From: a virus
Reading direction: 5' to 3' (one strand)
IMG/VR virus record: IMGVR_UViG_3300010150_000068
Coordinates: 1 to 34,858 of that record
DNA length: 34,858 nt
Shown here: in pieces, positions 1 to 5,504 of the stretch
Position numbering within the stretch: the stretch's first letter is position 1
Layout: each line of letters opens with the position of its first letter
Made by a program: the position numbers and the translations under genes
The notes under the pieces: generated by a model
What the model was told of the DNA's origin: nothing
Seen by the model: the letters and a program-made list of their open reading frames with translations, nothing else
The model's database searches: none

Positions 1-1
1 A

Positions 2-310
2 AAAGACAAACATGCTATTCTAGTAGATGATATTGTAGACTCAGGCGGAACATTATGCAATGCGGCCAAGGCGATTATGGACGCAGGTGCTAGTAGTGTT
101 CGTGCTTATATCACACATGGTGTATTAAGTAACGATGCATGTCAAAAAGTTGAGAAGAGTGTACTCAGTGAATTAGTAGTTACAGATACTATTCCTAATC
201 GTTGTCCTAAGAACTGTAAGAAAACAAGACAAGTAAGTGTTAGTAATCTATTTGGTGAAGCAATACGCAGAGTTACCAATGAAGAATCAGTAAGTAGTTT
301 GTTTGTATAA
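2..310 (+). CDS. prs: Ribose-phosphate pyrophosphokinase, C-terminal part (cut by window edge)
   Basis: The reading frame enters from the left edge, so only about the last 102 residues are present. The segment VDDIVDSGGTL is the PRPP-binding loop of ribose-phosphate pyrophosphokinase, which makes PRPP from ribose 5-phosphate and ATP for purine, pyrimidine and NAD synthesis. It is followed by the family's usual tail: AAKAIMDAGASSVRAYITHG, then a TDTIP strand and a short helical end. Large marine and vibrio T4-like phages are known to carry prs, sometimes with nicotinamide phosphoribosyltransferase; what lies upstream here is not visible. The stop codon overlaps the start of the next gene (TAATG), suggesting translational coupling. 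Identification is firm; completeness cannot be judged. Confidence 0.93.
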   Translation, partial: KDKHAILVDDIVDSGGTLCNAAKAIMDAGASSVRAYITHGVLSNDACQKVEKSVLSELVVTDTIPNRCPKNCKKTRQVSVSNLFGEAIRRVTNEESVSSLFV

Positions 311-537
311 TGGATAGATGGGAAGTACAAGACTTTAGACCAAAGAAACCAATACCAAGTTGGACTGAATGGATCTGGCCAGCAGACCAGGCTATGTTTA
401 TACTATGGCGAATATTCTTTTGGACCGTAGTAATTCCGTTTATTCTATTTGGTGCAGTACTAACTCCTATAGGATTATTAATACAAGTTCTCATAGTAGA
501 CTACTTTACATATCTTCAGTGGAAGAACCAACAGTAA
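310..537 (+). CDS. Small membrane protein of unknown function
   Basis: A 75-residue protein whose ATG shares its A with the prs stop codon. The first 25 residues are polar and Trp/Pro-rich. They are followed by a strongly hydrophobic stretch, about residues 28-65, long enough for one or two membrane spans, and a short polar end (QWKNQQ). I do not recognise the family. The overlap with prs implies co-translation. A holin-like or envelope role is possible but nothing in the sequence decides it. Confidence 0.6.
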   Translation: MDRWEVQDFRPKKPIPSWTEWIWPADQAMFILWRIFFWTVVIPFILFGAVLTPIGLLIQVLIVDYFTYLQWKNQQ

Positions 538-543
538 TAAATA
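536..543 (+). promoter_or_regulatory. T4-late-type promoter box AATAAATA
   Basis: AATAAATA matches seven of eight bases of the T4 late promoter TATAAATA. If T4 spacing holds, transcription starts near 549, giving a 23-base leader with AAGGAGA before the HNH gene. Confidence 0.5.
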
Positions 544-571
544 CATATAGCATAGCAAAGGAGACAATGAA

Positions 572-1081
572 TTGTCTGATGTACTTGTACTCAATGCAGA
601 CGCACAACCATTATCATATCTACCACTGTCAGCAATTCAATGGAAAGAAGCAATAACTTATCTATGGATGGATAAAGTTACAGTATTAGATTGGTATGAT
701 GATTGGATTGTAAGTTCCCCTACTTGGGAAACTCGTGTGCCGGCTGTGATTATGCTAAAGCAACATCAACGCAAACGGCGGAAGCCTCGCTTCTCTAAAG
801 TAAACTTATACATTCGTGACTTATACACTTGCCAATACTGCGACATACAATTAATTAAAAAAGAACTTACCCTTGATCATGTTATACCTTTGAGTAAAGG
901 TGGACGGACGTCTTGGGAAAACATTGTTGCGGCTTGTATGCCCTGTAACACTCGTAAGGGTAACAAAACTGTAATGAAACCTAAACGTGAACCATATGCT
1001 CCAGACTATTATGATCTAGTTAGCAAACGTAAACAAATGGAACTAAAGATCAAACACCCCTCCTGGACCAACTACATATAA
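572..1081 (+). CDS. HNH endonuclease
   Basis: A 169-residue protein. A CQYC pair (about residues 88-91), the segment LTLDHVIPLSKGG, then WENIVAACMPCNTRKGN form a complete zinc-stabilised HNH nuclease core of the McrA-like type: the two CxxC pairs bind zinc and the DH plus later N give the metal-dependent active site. The N-terminal ~80 residues (LVLNADAQPLSY) match the usual lead-in of stand-alone phage and bacterial HNH proteins. The start is a TTG: AAGGAGA lies seven bases upstream, while the nearby ATG at 567 is in another frame. It may be a homing-type nuclease or a genome-processing nuclease; it is not inserted in a visible intron. Confidence 0.88.
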   Translation: MSDVLVLNADAQPLSYLPLSAIQWKEAITYLWMDKVTVLDWYDDWIVSSPTWETRVPAVIMLKQHQRKRRKPRFSKVNLYIRDLYTCQYCDIQLIKKELTLDHVIPLSKGGRTSWENIVAACMPCNTRKGNKTVMKPKREPYAPDYYDLVSKRKQMELKIKHPSWTNYI

Positions 1082-1122
1082 TAGCAGTAGTTAATTACAC
1101 AACTCCAAGCCATTAAATAAGA

Positions 1123-1140
1123 GTGTAAATATATTTACAC
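1123..1140. repeat. Perfect 18-bp palindrome upstream of a small gene
   Basis: GTGTAAAT-AT-ATTTACAC is a perfect inverted repeat 15 bases before the ATG at 1156. It overlaps a TAAATA box, so it could be an operator on a promoter or a short RNA hairpin. Confidence 0.6.
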
Positions 1141-1155
1141 CTAACAGGGAGGGCT

Positions 1156-1302
1156 ATGGATTTTCGTTTTACATTGTTACTACTATTTGCTCTTGCCATG
1201 TTAGCCTTATTCGTTAAGCCAGGACATGTTCCACAAGATAAAAAAATTTACGATGCAGACGAAAAGGCTTGGAACGAAGTCGACGAATTAATGAACAAAT
1301 AA
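1156..1302 (+). CDS. 48-residue membrane-anchored peptide
   Basis: A short gene with a strong ribosome site (AGGGAGGG, few bases before ATG), isolated between the palindrome at 1123 and two hairpins at 1313-1360. The product has one hydrophobic segment (residues 5-20, FTLLLLFALAMLALFV) and a charged 28-residue tail ending NEVDELMNK-like (EVDELMNK). The segment could be an uncleaved membrane anchor or signal peptide. Function unknown. The dedicated ribosome site and terminator make it likely to be real despite its size. Confidence 0.65.
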   Translation: MDFRFTLLLLFALAMLALFVKPGHVPQDKKIYDADEKAWNEVDELMNK

Positions 1303-1312
1303 GAATGCCCCC

Positions 1313-1367
1313 GAACACTTCCGAGTGTTCAGAAAGCCCTCTACAATGATGTAGGGGGTTTTCTTTT
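1313..1367 (+). terminator. Double hairpin with T-rich tail
   Basis: GAACACT-TCCG-AGTGTTC (1313-1330) is followed by CCCTCTACA/TGTAGGGGG (1337-1356) and a T-rich run TTTTCTTTT. This is a clear intrinsic terminator for the small gene before it. It sits just past the stop of the convergent speD gene and may serve that strand too. Confidence 0.85.
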
Positions 1368-1368
1368 A

Positions 1369-1740
1369 TTAAAGTTTAATTTCTGTTAGACCATTTTCCC
1401 TATCAAGGTATTTAAAATCTATCTTAGTAGGGTTATATTTTTGTAACCAATCAAATACTACATTAGGATCAAACACTCCGCAAGTATACACATCAAGTTG
1501 TATCATAGCAGGATCTGTTTCGTCCCATGTGTGTATTATAACATGACTAGTTTCTATAATAGTAGCAACAGTCAACCCTCTATTACCTTTCATATTACAA
1601 TATTTGGCATATGGTCCCATTAGGATCTTCATACCTATTGCCTCTATCAAGGCTTTCACATCATTACTTGTAAGGGTTTCATCTGTTGGCGGATTAGTAA
1701 CTTCCGCTCGAATTATCACATGTTTGTGAACTAACTGCAT
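1369..1740 (-). CDS. speD: S-adenosylmethionine decarboxylase proenzyme
   Basis: A 123-residue protein, the usual size of bacterial/archaeal class 1B SpeD. The enzyme cuts itself at a serine to make a pyruvoyl cofactor, then decarboxylates S-adenosylmethionine to the aminopropyl donor for spermidine. The signature is present: ETSHVIIHTWDE, with predicted cleavage before Ser65 and His70 as the usual catalytic His, then QLDVYTCG with Cys87. These positions fit the Ser63/His68/Cys83 pattern of the Thermotoga enzyme. speD is a known auxiliary gene of marine phages; it could support polyamine packing of DNA or host metabolism. It lies convergent to the 1156 gene and divergent from the lipase. A perfect TATAAATA box is only seven bases from its presumed transcript start to ATG. 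Confidence 0.93.
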   Translation of the reverse strand: MQLVHKHVIIRAEVTNPPTDETLTSNDVKALIEAIGMKILMGPYAKYCNMKGNRGLTVATIIETSHVIIHTWDETDPAMIQLDVYTCGVFDPNVVFDWLQKYNPTKIDFKYLDRENGLTEIKL

Positions 1741-1752
1741 TTATGTCAGAGT

Positions 1753-1760
1753 TATTTATA
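1753..1760 (-). promoter_or_regulatory. Late promoter box TATAAATA for speD
   Basis: Perfect T4 late consensus on the minus strand. T4 geometry puts the start point at 1747, seven bases before the speD ATG at 1740, leaving almost no leader. Confidence 0.65.
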
Positions 1761-1770
1761 ACAAAGTTCT

Positions 1771-1778
1771 AATAAATA
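1771..1778 (+). promoter_or_regulatory. Late promoter box AATAAATA for the lipase gene
   Basis: Divergent from the speD box, 25 bases before the ATG at 1803. Predicted start near 1784 leaves a short leader containing GAGAGGG. Confidence 0.55.
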
Positions 1779-1802
1779 CTCATATTACTGAGAGGGAAAA
1801 CG

Positions 1803-2597
1803 ATGATACCAGAACAAGGGATTATGACTATGAACTTCAAGCAAAGAAGTTTATTGTTTGCGAAAATAAGCCAAATTGCTTACTTAAATAAAGCCAGTGC
1901 TACAAAGCAGGCTAAAAAATTAGGTTTTACAACTGTAGAGTACTACGATGTAAAAGGAGCTCAATCTTACCGTTTTATGAACAAACGTGATTTAGTTGTA
2001 GCTTGTCGAGGAACAGAACCAACACAATACGCAGACATCAAAGCTGATGCTAATGCGTTACCAGTTATAGCAGAAACAGTTAGTAGAGTACACAAAGGAT
2101 TCAAAGGGCAAGTAGATGAGCTATGGCCAGCTATTAGAGAAGACTTAACTCGTACACAAAATAAAAATAAAGACGTGTGGTTTACAGGACACAGTTTAGG
2201 AGCGGCAATGGCAACTATTATGGCTAGTCGTTGTTTGTACTTTGAACTAGTGCCTAACCCAGAAGAACTTTACACATATGGATCACCAAGAGTAGGTTGG
2301 ACAGGGTATGTTAATAGTTTAGGTATCACCCATCATCGTTGGAAGAACAATAACGATATAGTAACAACTGTTCCTCTTGCCATTATGGGTTTCAAACACC
2401 ACGGAACTATGCACTACCTAAACAGTTATGGTAATGTACGTAAACCTACTGGGTGGCAAATGGTTAAAGATAGATTACGTGGCATGTGGTCAGGTATTAA
2501 AAAAGGTCAAATAGATAATTTTTCAGATCATTTGATACACAACTATATTGATCATTTAGAAAACTTTGCTAAAGGTAAAGAGAACCCACAAAAATAA
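1803..2597 (+). CDS. Class 3 lipase / alpha-beta hydrolase
   Basis: 264 residues. VWFTGHSLGAAMATIMA carries the GxSxG nucleophile elbow (Ser131). YTYGSPRVG follows, as in fungal-type class 3 lipases. NNNDIVTTVP gives the catalytic Asp (about 185), and GFKHHGTMHYL the likely His (199-204). The upstream RGTEPTQYADIKADANALP matches the family's oxyanion-side segment. No signal peptide is visible, so the protein may act on inner-membrane lipids from inside or be released at lysis. A second ATG at 1827 is possible, but the first has GAGAGGG upstream. The gene is followed three bases later by a small membrane protein gene, so the two may cooperate. Confidence 0.88.
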   Translation: MIPEQGIMTMNFKQRSLLFAKISQIAYLNKASATKQAKKLGFTTVEYYDVKGAQSYRFMNKRDLVVACRGTEPTQYADIKADANALPVIAETVSRVHKGFKGQVDELWPAIREDLTRTQNKNKDVWFTGHSLGAAMATIMASRCLYFELVPNPEELYTYGSPRVGWTGYVNSLGITHHRWKNNNDIVTTVPLAIMGFKHHGTMHYLNSYGNVRKPTGWQMVKDRLRGMWSGIKKGQIDNFSDHLIHNYIDHLENFAKGKENPQK

Positions 2598-2600
2598 AAT

Positions 2601-2789
2601 ATGACTCGTAAAACAAATACCATGCTGATAGGTCTACTTGGTACTATCCTGCTAGGCTTAGCTTCATGGACATTGATTACATTGATGGAGTTACAGATAC
2701 TAGTTAGTATGATTGAACAAGACCTAATAAGTATTGACAAACAGTTTGGTCGTGTGTACAACTTTATAGATAGTATTAGACAACGTTAA
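2601..2789 (+). CDS. Small single-span membrane protein
   Basis: 62 residues: a short basic start (MTRKTN), one hydrophobic segment (about residues 8-30), then an acidic amphipathic helix ending in Arg. Three bases separate it from the lipase stop, so it is very likely cotranscribed. The layout, short cytosolic start, one span and polar helix, resembles many phage accessory membrane proteins, but I recognise no family. It ends three bases before the 3' end of the opposed tRNA-Trp gene. Confidence 0.55.
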   Translation: MTRKTNTMLIGLLGTILLGLASWTLITLMELQILVSMIEQDLISIDKQFGRVYNFIDSIRQR

Positions 2790-2791
2790 GT

Positions 2792-2865
2792 TGGCATAGG
2801 TGGAGGGAATCGAACCCCCAATAACTGATTTGGAATCAGTTGTGTTACCATTACACCACACCCAT
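2792..2865 (-). tRNA. tRNA-Trp (anticodon CCA)
   Basis: A complete cloverleaf on the minus strand: acceptor ATGGGTG/CACCTAT, D-stem GTGT/ACAC, anticodon stem ACTGA/TCAGT with loop TTCCAAA, T-arm GGGGG-TTCGATT-CCCTC, discriminator G and an encoded CCA. Loop position gives anticodon CCA, and G73 fits Trp. The 5' end directly abuts the T-run of a strong terminator, which is unusual. Confidence 0.92.
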
Positions 2866-2902
2866 AAAAAAAGCCCCTAATAAAATTAATTACTAGGGGC
2901 TT
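2866..2902 (-). terminator. Intrinsic terminator abutting tRNA-Trp
   Basis: AAGCCCCTA (2871-2879) pairs with TAGGGGCTT (2894-2902). On the minus strand the stem is followed by seven T. It would end minus-strand transcripts exactly where the tRNA-Trp gene begins, so the tRNA needs read-through or its own promoter. Confidence 0.8.
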
Positions 2903-3014
2903 CGCAATATAACTTTTTTTAGAAAGTCACATCAAGACATACCCCTCAAGGGCCAACATAATTGTGTTCTGATAGTCTTTGACATGTTTGAAATGTTCCT
3001 GTGTTCTAAGTTAT
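2866..3014 (-). ncRNA. Candidate small RNA or short-peptide transcript
   Basis: A strong promoter (3021-3049, minus) and the terminator at 2902-2866 define a transcript of about 149 bases that contains no ordinary gene. Internally there is a CCCT-TG-AGGG mini-hairpin near 2941-2950 and a 17-codon reading frame (2985 to 2932) starting MSKTIRTQL, with only a weak upstream AGGA. It could be a regulatory RNA, a leader peptide for tRNA-Trp (the frame has one Trp codon), or simply spacer. The bracketing by promoter and terminator is seen directly; function is not. Confidence 0.4.
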
Positions 3015-3020
3015 ACATAT

Positions 3021-3049
3021 AATATAACATCTGTATTTAGTGTTGTCAA
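3021..3049 (-). promoter_or_regulatory. Host-type promoter TTGACA-N17-TATATT
   Basis: Perfect -35 (3049-3044) and near-perfect -10 (3026-3021) with 17-base spacing, ten bases beyond the 3' end of the class II tRNA. It drives the short transcript that ends at 2866. Confidence 0.8.
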
Positions 3050-3058
3050 CCTTTTATT

Positions 3059-3157
3059 TGGCTCTGGGGGAAGGATTCGAACCTCCACGATAAATAATTT
3101 GCTGTCATTCATCACACGAGAAACAATCGTGCGTGTCTACCATTTCACCACCCCAGA
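3059..3157 (-). tRNA. Atypical long-variable-arm tRNA, anticodon GUU (Asn?)
   Basis: A 99-base tRNA. Acceptor TCTGGGG/CCCCAGA is perfect, discriminator G, CCA encoded. The D-arm (GTG...AAATGGTAGA...CAC) looks like tRNA-Leu. The anticodon stem CACGA/TCGTG closes the seven-base loop TTGTTTC, placing GUU at 34-36 and an unusual U at 37. The variable region is 28 bases: stem GATGAAT/ATTTATC (7 bp, one G-U) around an 11-base loop, longer than usual Leu or Ser arms. T-arm GGAGG-TTCGAAT-CCTTC is normal. U1-A72, G73 and GUU are features of tRNA-Asn; the D-arm and long arm are not. It lies six bases after the synthetase-like gene on the same strand. A tRNA-Leu call is disfavoured by the anticodon and by G73. 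Confidence 0.8.
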
Positions 3158-3163
3158 TTATTC

Positions 3164-3994
3164 TTATACTTTGTTGATCTTTTCTAGTGCAGGAATCATA
3201 CGTGTTACACCTATGCCTCCGCCTACTCTTTGAAAGAAGTCAAACTCTAAAAACTTTTCTAGTTCTGCTTCTACTCTTTCCTTACCAAACAGTTTGAATA
3301 GTAACTCTGCATACTCTCCGTCTACAATACTGTGGAATGTATCACGCATCATATCAACATCACATGAACGTTCTGCTGATCCTATTGTTTCCATACCACC
3401 TAAGATAACGTCCATCTTCTTTGCAGTTTCGCCGTCATCGTTTCTAGCCATGTTCCAGAAAGGTGATGTTAGTTCAGGGAAGTTTGTAATAAGTGTTTGA
3501 CCAAACTCTTTTTCCATTGCAAGTTCGTGTTGTGCTTCCATCTCTGTATCAGCACTTAGTCCAAAGTGTTGTTGCCATTCAGCATAGGTCTTTTCTGTAA
3601 TGTTGCCAAAGCCTAAGTATTCACATAGTTCATACTCCATTGCTTTTAGATCATCTACATTGCCTGGCATCTCAAATTCAAACATTGGAAATATTATATC
3701 ATGTCTGCCTGGTATTGCATTAGGCTCTTGTCTATAGGAAGTGGAGACACAAAAAAACCCCTTACTATCGGGGCTACTTAATAATTCATGTTCTAACCAC
3801 ATCTGGCCTGTTTGCGGCAATGGCCAAGTGTTGCCTGCGTATTGGTATGTTGCTACATTGAATGGATCTTCACATGCGGCAAGTATGCTTAGTCTGTTTT
3901 GGGTATGGACTTCTAAGAATCCTTTGTCCAAAAAAAATGACCTTAAAAGGCCAATTGTGTTTGTAAATTTTTGTGGGGATATTAACTGCGTCAT
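3164..3994 (-). CDS. Class II aminoacyl-tRNA synthetase-like catalytic core (Asn/Asp type)
   Basis: 276 residues from the ATG at 3994 (GGAAAAAAAG upstream); an in-frame TTG at 4036 is less likely. Class II signatures are visible. Motif 1-like GFLEVHTQ (residues 25-32) has Gln where Pro is usual. Motif 2 is STSYRQEPN...RHDIIFP (85-103) with the FRxE-type Arg88/Glu90 and then FEFEM. GMETIGSAER (200-209) recalls AsnRS. Motif 3 is GGGIGVTRM (258-266). There is no N-terminal OB anticodon-binding domain, so this is only the catalytic fold, as in asparagine synthetase AsnA, the archaeal AsnRS paralogue, or EpmA. A tRNA gene follows six bases downstream, favouring a tRNA substrate. AsnA-type asparagine synthesis or protein modification remain alternatives. 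Genes upstream on the same strand (zinc ribbon, two membrane proteins) may share its transcript. Confidence 0.8.
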   Translation of the reverse strand: MTQLISPQKFTNTIGLLRSFFLDKGFLEVHTQNRLSILAACEDPFNVATYQYAGNTWPLPQTGQMWLEHELLSSPDSKGFFCVSTSYRQEPNAIPGRHDIIFPMFEFEMPGNVDDLKAMEYELCEYLGFGNITEKTYAEWQQHFGLSADTEMEAQHELAMEKEFGQTLITNFPELTSPFWNMARNDDGETAKKMDVILGGMETIGSAERSCDVDMMRDTFHSIVDGEYAELLFKLFGKERVEAELEKFLEFDFFQRVGGGIGVTRMIPALEKINKV

Positions 3995-4048
3995 TTTCTT
4001 TTTTTCCTTTTCATTAGTCAAAAAAAATTTGCTCAACTAGTGCCGAGC

Positions 4049-4219
4049 TTAATCTTCCTTCTCGTTATTTATCCTTGCGGATGCTTTTACACCACAATGC
4101 GGACAATGGAAGGAGTAACGCTCAATACGTAACTTTTCTTCCATTGTCGCATATGTGAACCAGTTGTTGCAACTAGTACAAGTCAAATGCCAAATTATTT
4201 CTTTGACTGCATTAAACAT
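4049..4219 (-). CDS. Small zinc-ribbon protein
   Basis: 56 residues with two CxxC pairs, CTSC (14-17) and CPHC (39-42), spaced as in a zinc ribbon, each followed by hydrophobic or aromatic residues. Such mini zinc ribbons in phages may bind nucleic acid or RNA polymerase, but nothing here identifies the partner. It sits between a membrane protein (ten bases upstream) and the synthetase-like gene on the same strand, so it is probably in the same transcript. The ATG at 4219 is the first in frame. Confidence 0.7.
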   Translation of the reverse strand: MFNAVKEIIWHLTCTSCNNWFTYATMEEKLRIERYSFHCPHCGVKASARINNEKED

Positions 4220-4228
4220 TGTGTATAT

Positions 4229-4384
4229 TTATTCGCCTAGTCCTAAGCAAGGAATAAGGATAGATTGTTTACAGTTATCTGGATAAGCAATCGCTGACCC
4301 AAGTATAGGCATACCAACCATACCAATAATGATAATCAAGAACGCCCAGCCTAAGCCTTTAGTTGTGCAATAGTTTTCACTCAT
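4229..4384 (-). CDS. Small single-span membrane protein
   Basis: 51 residues from the ATG at 4384, which overlaps the stop of the preceding gene (ATGAGTGA), a typical coupled start; an upstream in-frame ATG at 4459 lies deep in that gene and is unlikely. One strongly hydrophobic span (GWAFLIIIIGMVGMPILG, residues 12-29), then a short tail with two Cys. The start MSENYCTT resembles the start of another small membrane protein at 14491 (MSETCETC), also coupled by ATGAGTGA. Function unknown. Confidence 0.6.
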   Translation of the reverse strand: MSENYCTTKGLGWAFLIIIIGMVGMPILGSAIAYPDNCKQSILIPCLGLGE

Positions 4385-4817
4385 GCTCGCCACCGTAACC
4401 ACGTGAGTTGATTCCGTTGTCTCTACGGAATGCTGTCGGATTGCGTTTGGCTGTTTCAAATGTTGCTACTGTAATTGCAACTGCGGCAAGTAATAATGCA
4501 TGTAACACCATGCTCATAATTCCTACCCACATGCTACCTACTATAATAGCAAATACAATACACCACATCCATGCAAGGACTTGCATAATCATATGTCGTG
4601 TGCTAAAGTCTGGAATTGCACTTAGTGGATTACGTTCGTGATCCATTACTACATTCCAACAGTTATATACCCATTCTCTCATTGATACTACCTTTCTAAA
4701 TATTATCTTTGTAGGATAGTGAGCGTCTACATCATCACGATATTCAATTGCATCGTGTAGGTCATGAAACTGTTGTGATACTTTACGGTTTTTAAACCAT
4801 GCTGTGACCTTATACAT
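4377..4817 (-). CDS. Membrane protein of unknown function
   Basis: 146 residues from the ATG at 4817; a farther upstream ATG at 4904 would run into tRNA-Glu and the promoter, so it is rejected. The N-terminal half is soluble and begins YKVTAWFKNRKVSQQF, resembling a small strand-helix domain. The second half has two likely membrane helices (about residues 75-120), then a basic/polar tail ending RGYGGEHE. First gene after the promoter at 4882-4854 on the minus strand, with the small membrane gene overlapping its end. Not recognised. Confidence 0.6.
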   Translation of the reverse strand: MYKVTAWFKNRKVSQQFHDLHDAIEYRDDVDAHYPTKIIFRKVVSMREWVYNCWNVVMDHERNPLSAIPDFSTRHMIMQVLAWMWCIVFAIIVGSMWVGIMSMVLHALLLAAVAITVATFETAKRNPTAFRRDNGINSRGYGGEHE

Positions 4818-4853
4818 TGACGTTTTGCTCTCTATTGTTTGACTTACTCTACT

Positions 4854-4882
4854 AATATAGCACAGGGCTATTAGGTTGTCAA
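4854..4882 (-). promoter_or_regulatory. Host-type promoter TTGACA-N17-TATATT
   Basis: -35 TTGACA at 4882-4877, -10 TATATT at 4859-4854, spacing exactly 17. It lies between tRNA-Glu and the membrane gene at 4817 and should drive the operon that includes the zinc ribbon and synthetase-like gene. Confidence 0.82.
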
Positions 4883-4892
4883 CCTTTTTTAT

Positions 4893-4967
4893 TGGTAGTC
4901 CCAAGGGGAGTCGAACCCCTCTTTTCGGGATGAAAACCCGATGTCCTAACCGATAGACGATGGGACC
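4893..4967 (-). tRNA. tRNA-Glu (anticodon TTC)
   Basis: Acceptor GGTCCCA/TGGGACT with a G1-U72 wobble, D-stem GTC/GAC, anticodon stem TCGGG/CCCGA with loop TTTTCAT, T-arm AGGGG-TTCGACT-CCCCT, discriminator A and encoded CCA. The U-rich loop with TTC is classic tRNA-Glu. Third in a three-tRNA operon. Confidence 0.93.
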
Positions 4968-4969
4968 AA

Positions 4970-5045
4970 TGGTGCCGGCACACGGACTCGAACCGCGGAC
5001 CTACTGATTACAAATCAGTTGCTCTACCAACTGAGCTATGCCGGC
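4970..5045 (-). tRNA. tRNA-Thr (anticodon TGT)
   Basis: Perfect acceptor GCCGGCA/TGCCGGC, anticodon stem ACTGA/TCAGT around TTTGTAA, standard T-arm with TTCGAGT, discriminator A, encoded CCA. Two bases separate it from the tRNAs on each side. Confidence 0.95.
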
Positions 5046-5047
5046 CT

Positions 5048-5121
5048 TGGAGCGGGTGAGGGGAATCGAACCCCTATCATTAGCTTGGAAGGCTAAGGTC
5101 TTACCATTACACAACACCCGC
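5048..5121 (-). tRNA. tRNA-Gly (anticodon TCC)
   Basis: Acceptor GCGGGTG/CACCCGC, anticodon stem TTAGC/GCTAA with loop CTTCCAA, T-arm AGGGG-TTCGATT-CCCCT, discriminator T and encoded CCA. First gene of the tRNA operon. Confidence 0.95.
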
Positions 5122-5140
5122 TTCAGTGTTTAATATACAT

Positions 5141-5169
5141 ACTATATAGCAGGTGTTCGGCTTAGTCAA
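5141..5169 (-). promoter_or_regulatory. Promoter of the tRNA operon
   Basis: TTGACT (5169-5164), 17-base spacer, TATAGT (5146-5141). Predicted start lies just before tRNA-Gly. Confidence 0.75.
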
Positions 5170-5201
5170 TCTCTTTATGAACAAGTTTGTTAATTTCTTT
5201 A

Positions 5202-5209
5202 CTAAATAC
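5202..5209 (+). promoter_or_regulatory. Late-type box ACTAAATA
   Basis: CTAAATA core as in many marine T4-like late promoters. Predicted start near 5215, 14 bases before the ATG at 5229, with TAGGAAC as ribosome site. It would open the long plus-strand gene run. Confidence 0.5.
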
Positions 5210-5228
5210 AACATAGGAACTGGATAAT

Positions 5229-5504
5229 ATGAGAAAACGTACAAGATCAATACTAGAAGAACTTAGTAGCTTTAGACAAACTACGGATAACGATGCACTC
5301 GTACAAACTACGGGCAATAATCTTATTGAAAGTTCTATTAACTTACTCAATCGCATTGCAGAACAATACGATGCTGAAACTGCTTCGGACTTAGAAAGAC
5401 GATTCATTAACAGTATACGTAGCGGAGACCCTCGCAAGTTTAAACGTGGTGTAGATAAAATTGTTGAAACACGCAACAAAAAGGATACAAGCAATGATTC
5501 TTAA
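5229..5504 (+). CDS. Helical protein of unknown function, head of the 5.2-8.6 kb operon
   Basis: 91 residues, mostly helical and charged: basic start MRKRTRS, then ILEELSSF, and a basic C-terminus. The start contains ILE, an I-x-E site like those cut by the T4 prohead protease; several following genes share such N-termini. The last ten bases overlap the next gene's start. I do not recognise the family beyond an impression that it recurs in marine T4-like phages. Role unknown; the gene context suggests a head-associated protein. Confidence 0.6.
   Translation: MRKRTRSILEELSSFRQTTDNDALVQTTGNNLIESSINLLNRIAEQYDAETASDLERRFINSIRSGDPRKFKRGVDKIVETRNKKDTSNDS

Noticed and set aside
3059-3157. Calling the class II tRNA a plain tRNA-Leu
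   Set aside because: The D-arm is Leu-like, but the anticodon loop reads GUU and the discriminator is G instead of the A needed by LeuRS. No alternative stem gives a Leu anticodon.
2979-3233. Plus-strand frame of 84 codons over the tRNA and aaRS end
   Set aside because: It is antisense to the tRNA and the end of the synthetase-like gene, with no ribosome site; the tRNA cloverleaf explains the sequence.
3995-4036. TTG start of the synthetase-like gene at 4036
   Set aside because: The extra residues are Lys/Phe-rich from A/T runs and have no ribosome site; the ATG at 3994 follows GGAAAAAAAG and fits the family start.
4818-4904. Longer start (4904) for the 4377 membrane protein
   Set aside because: It would cover the promoter and part of tRNA-Glu.
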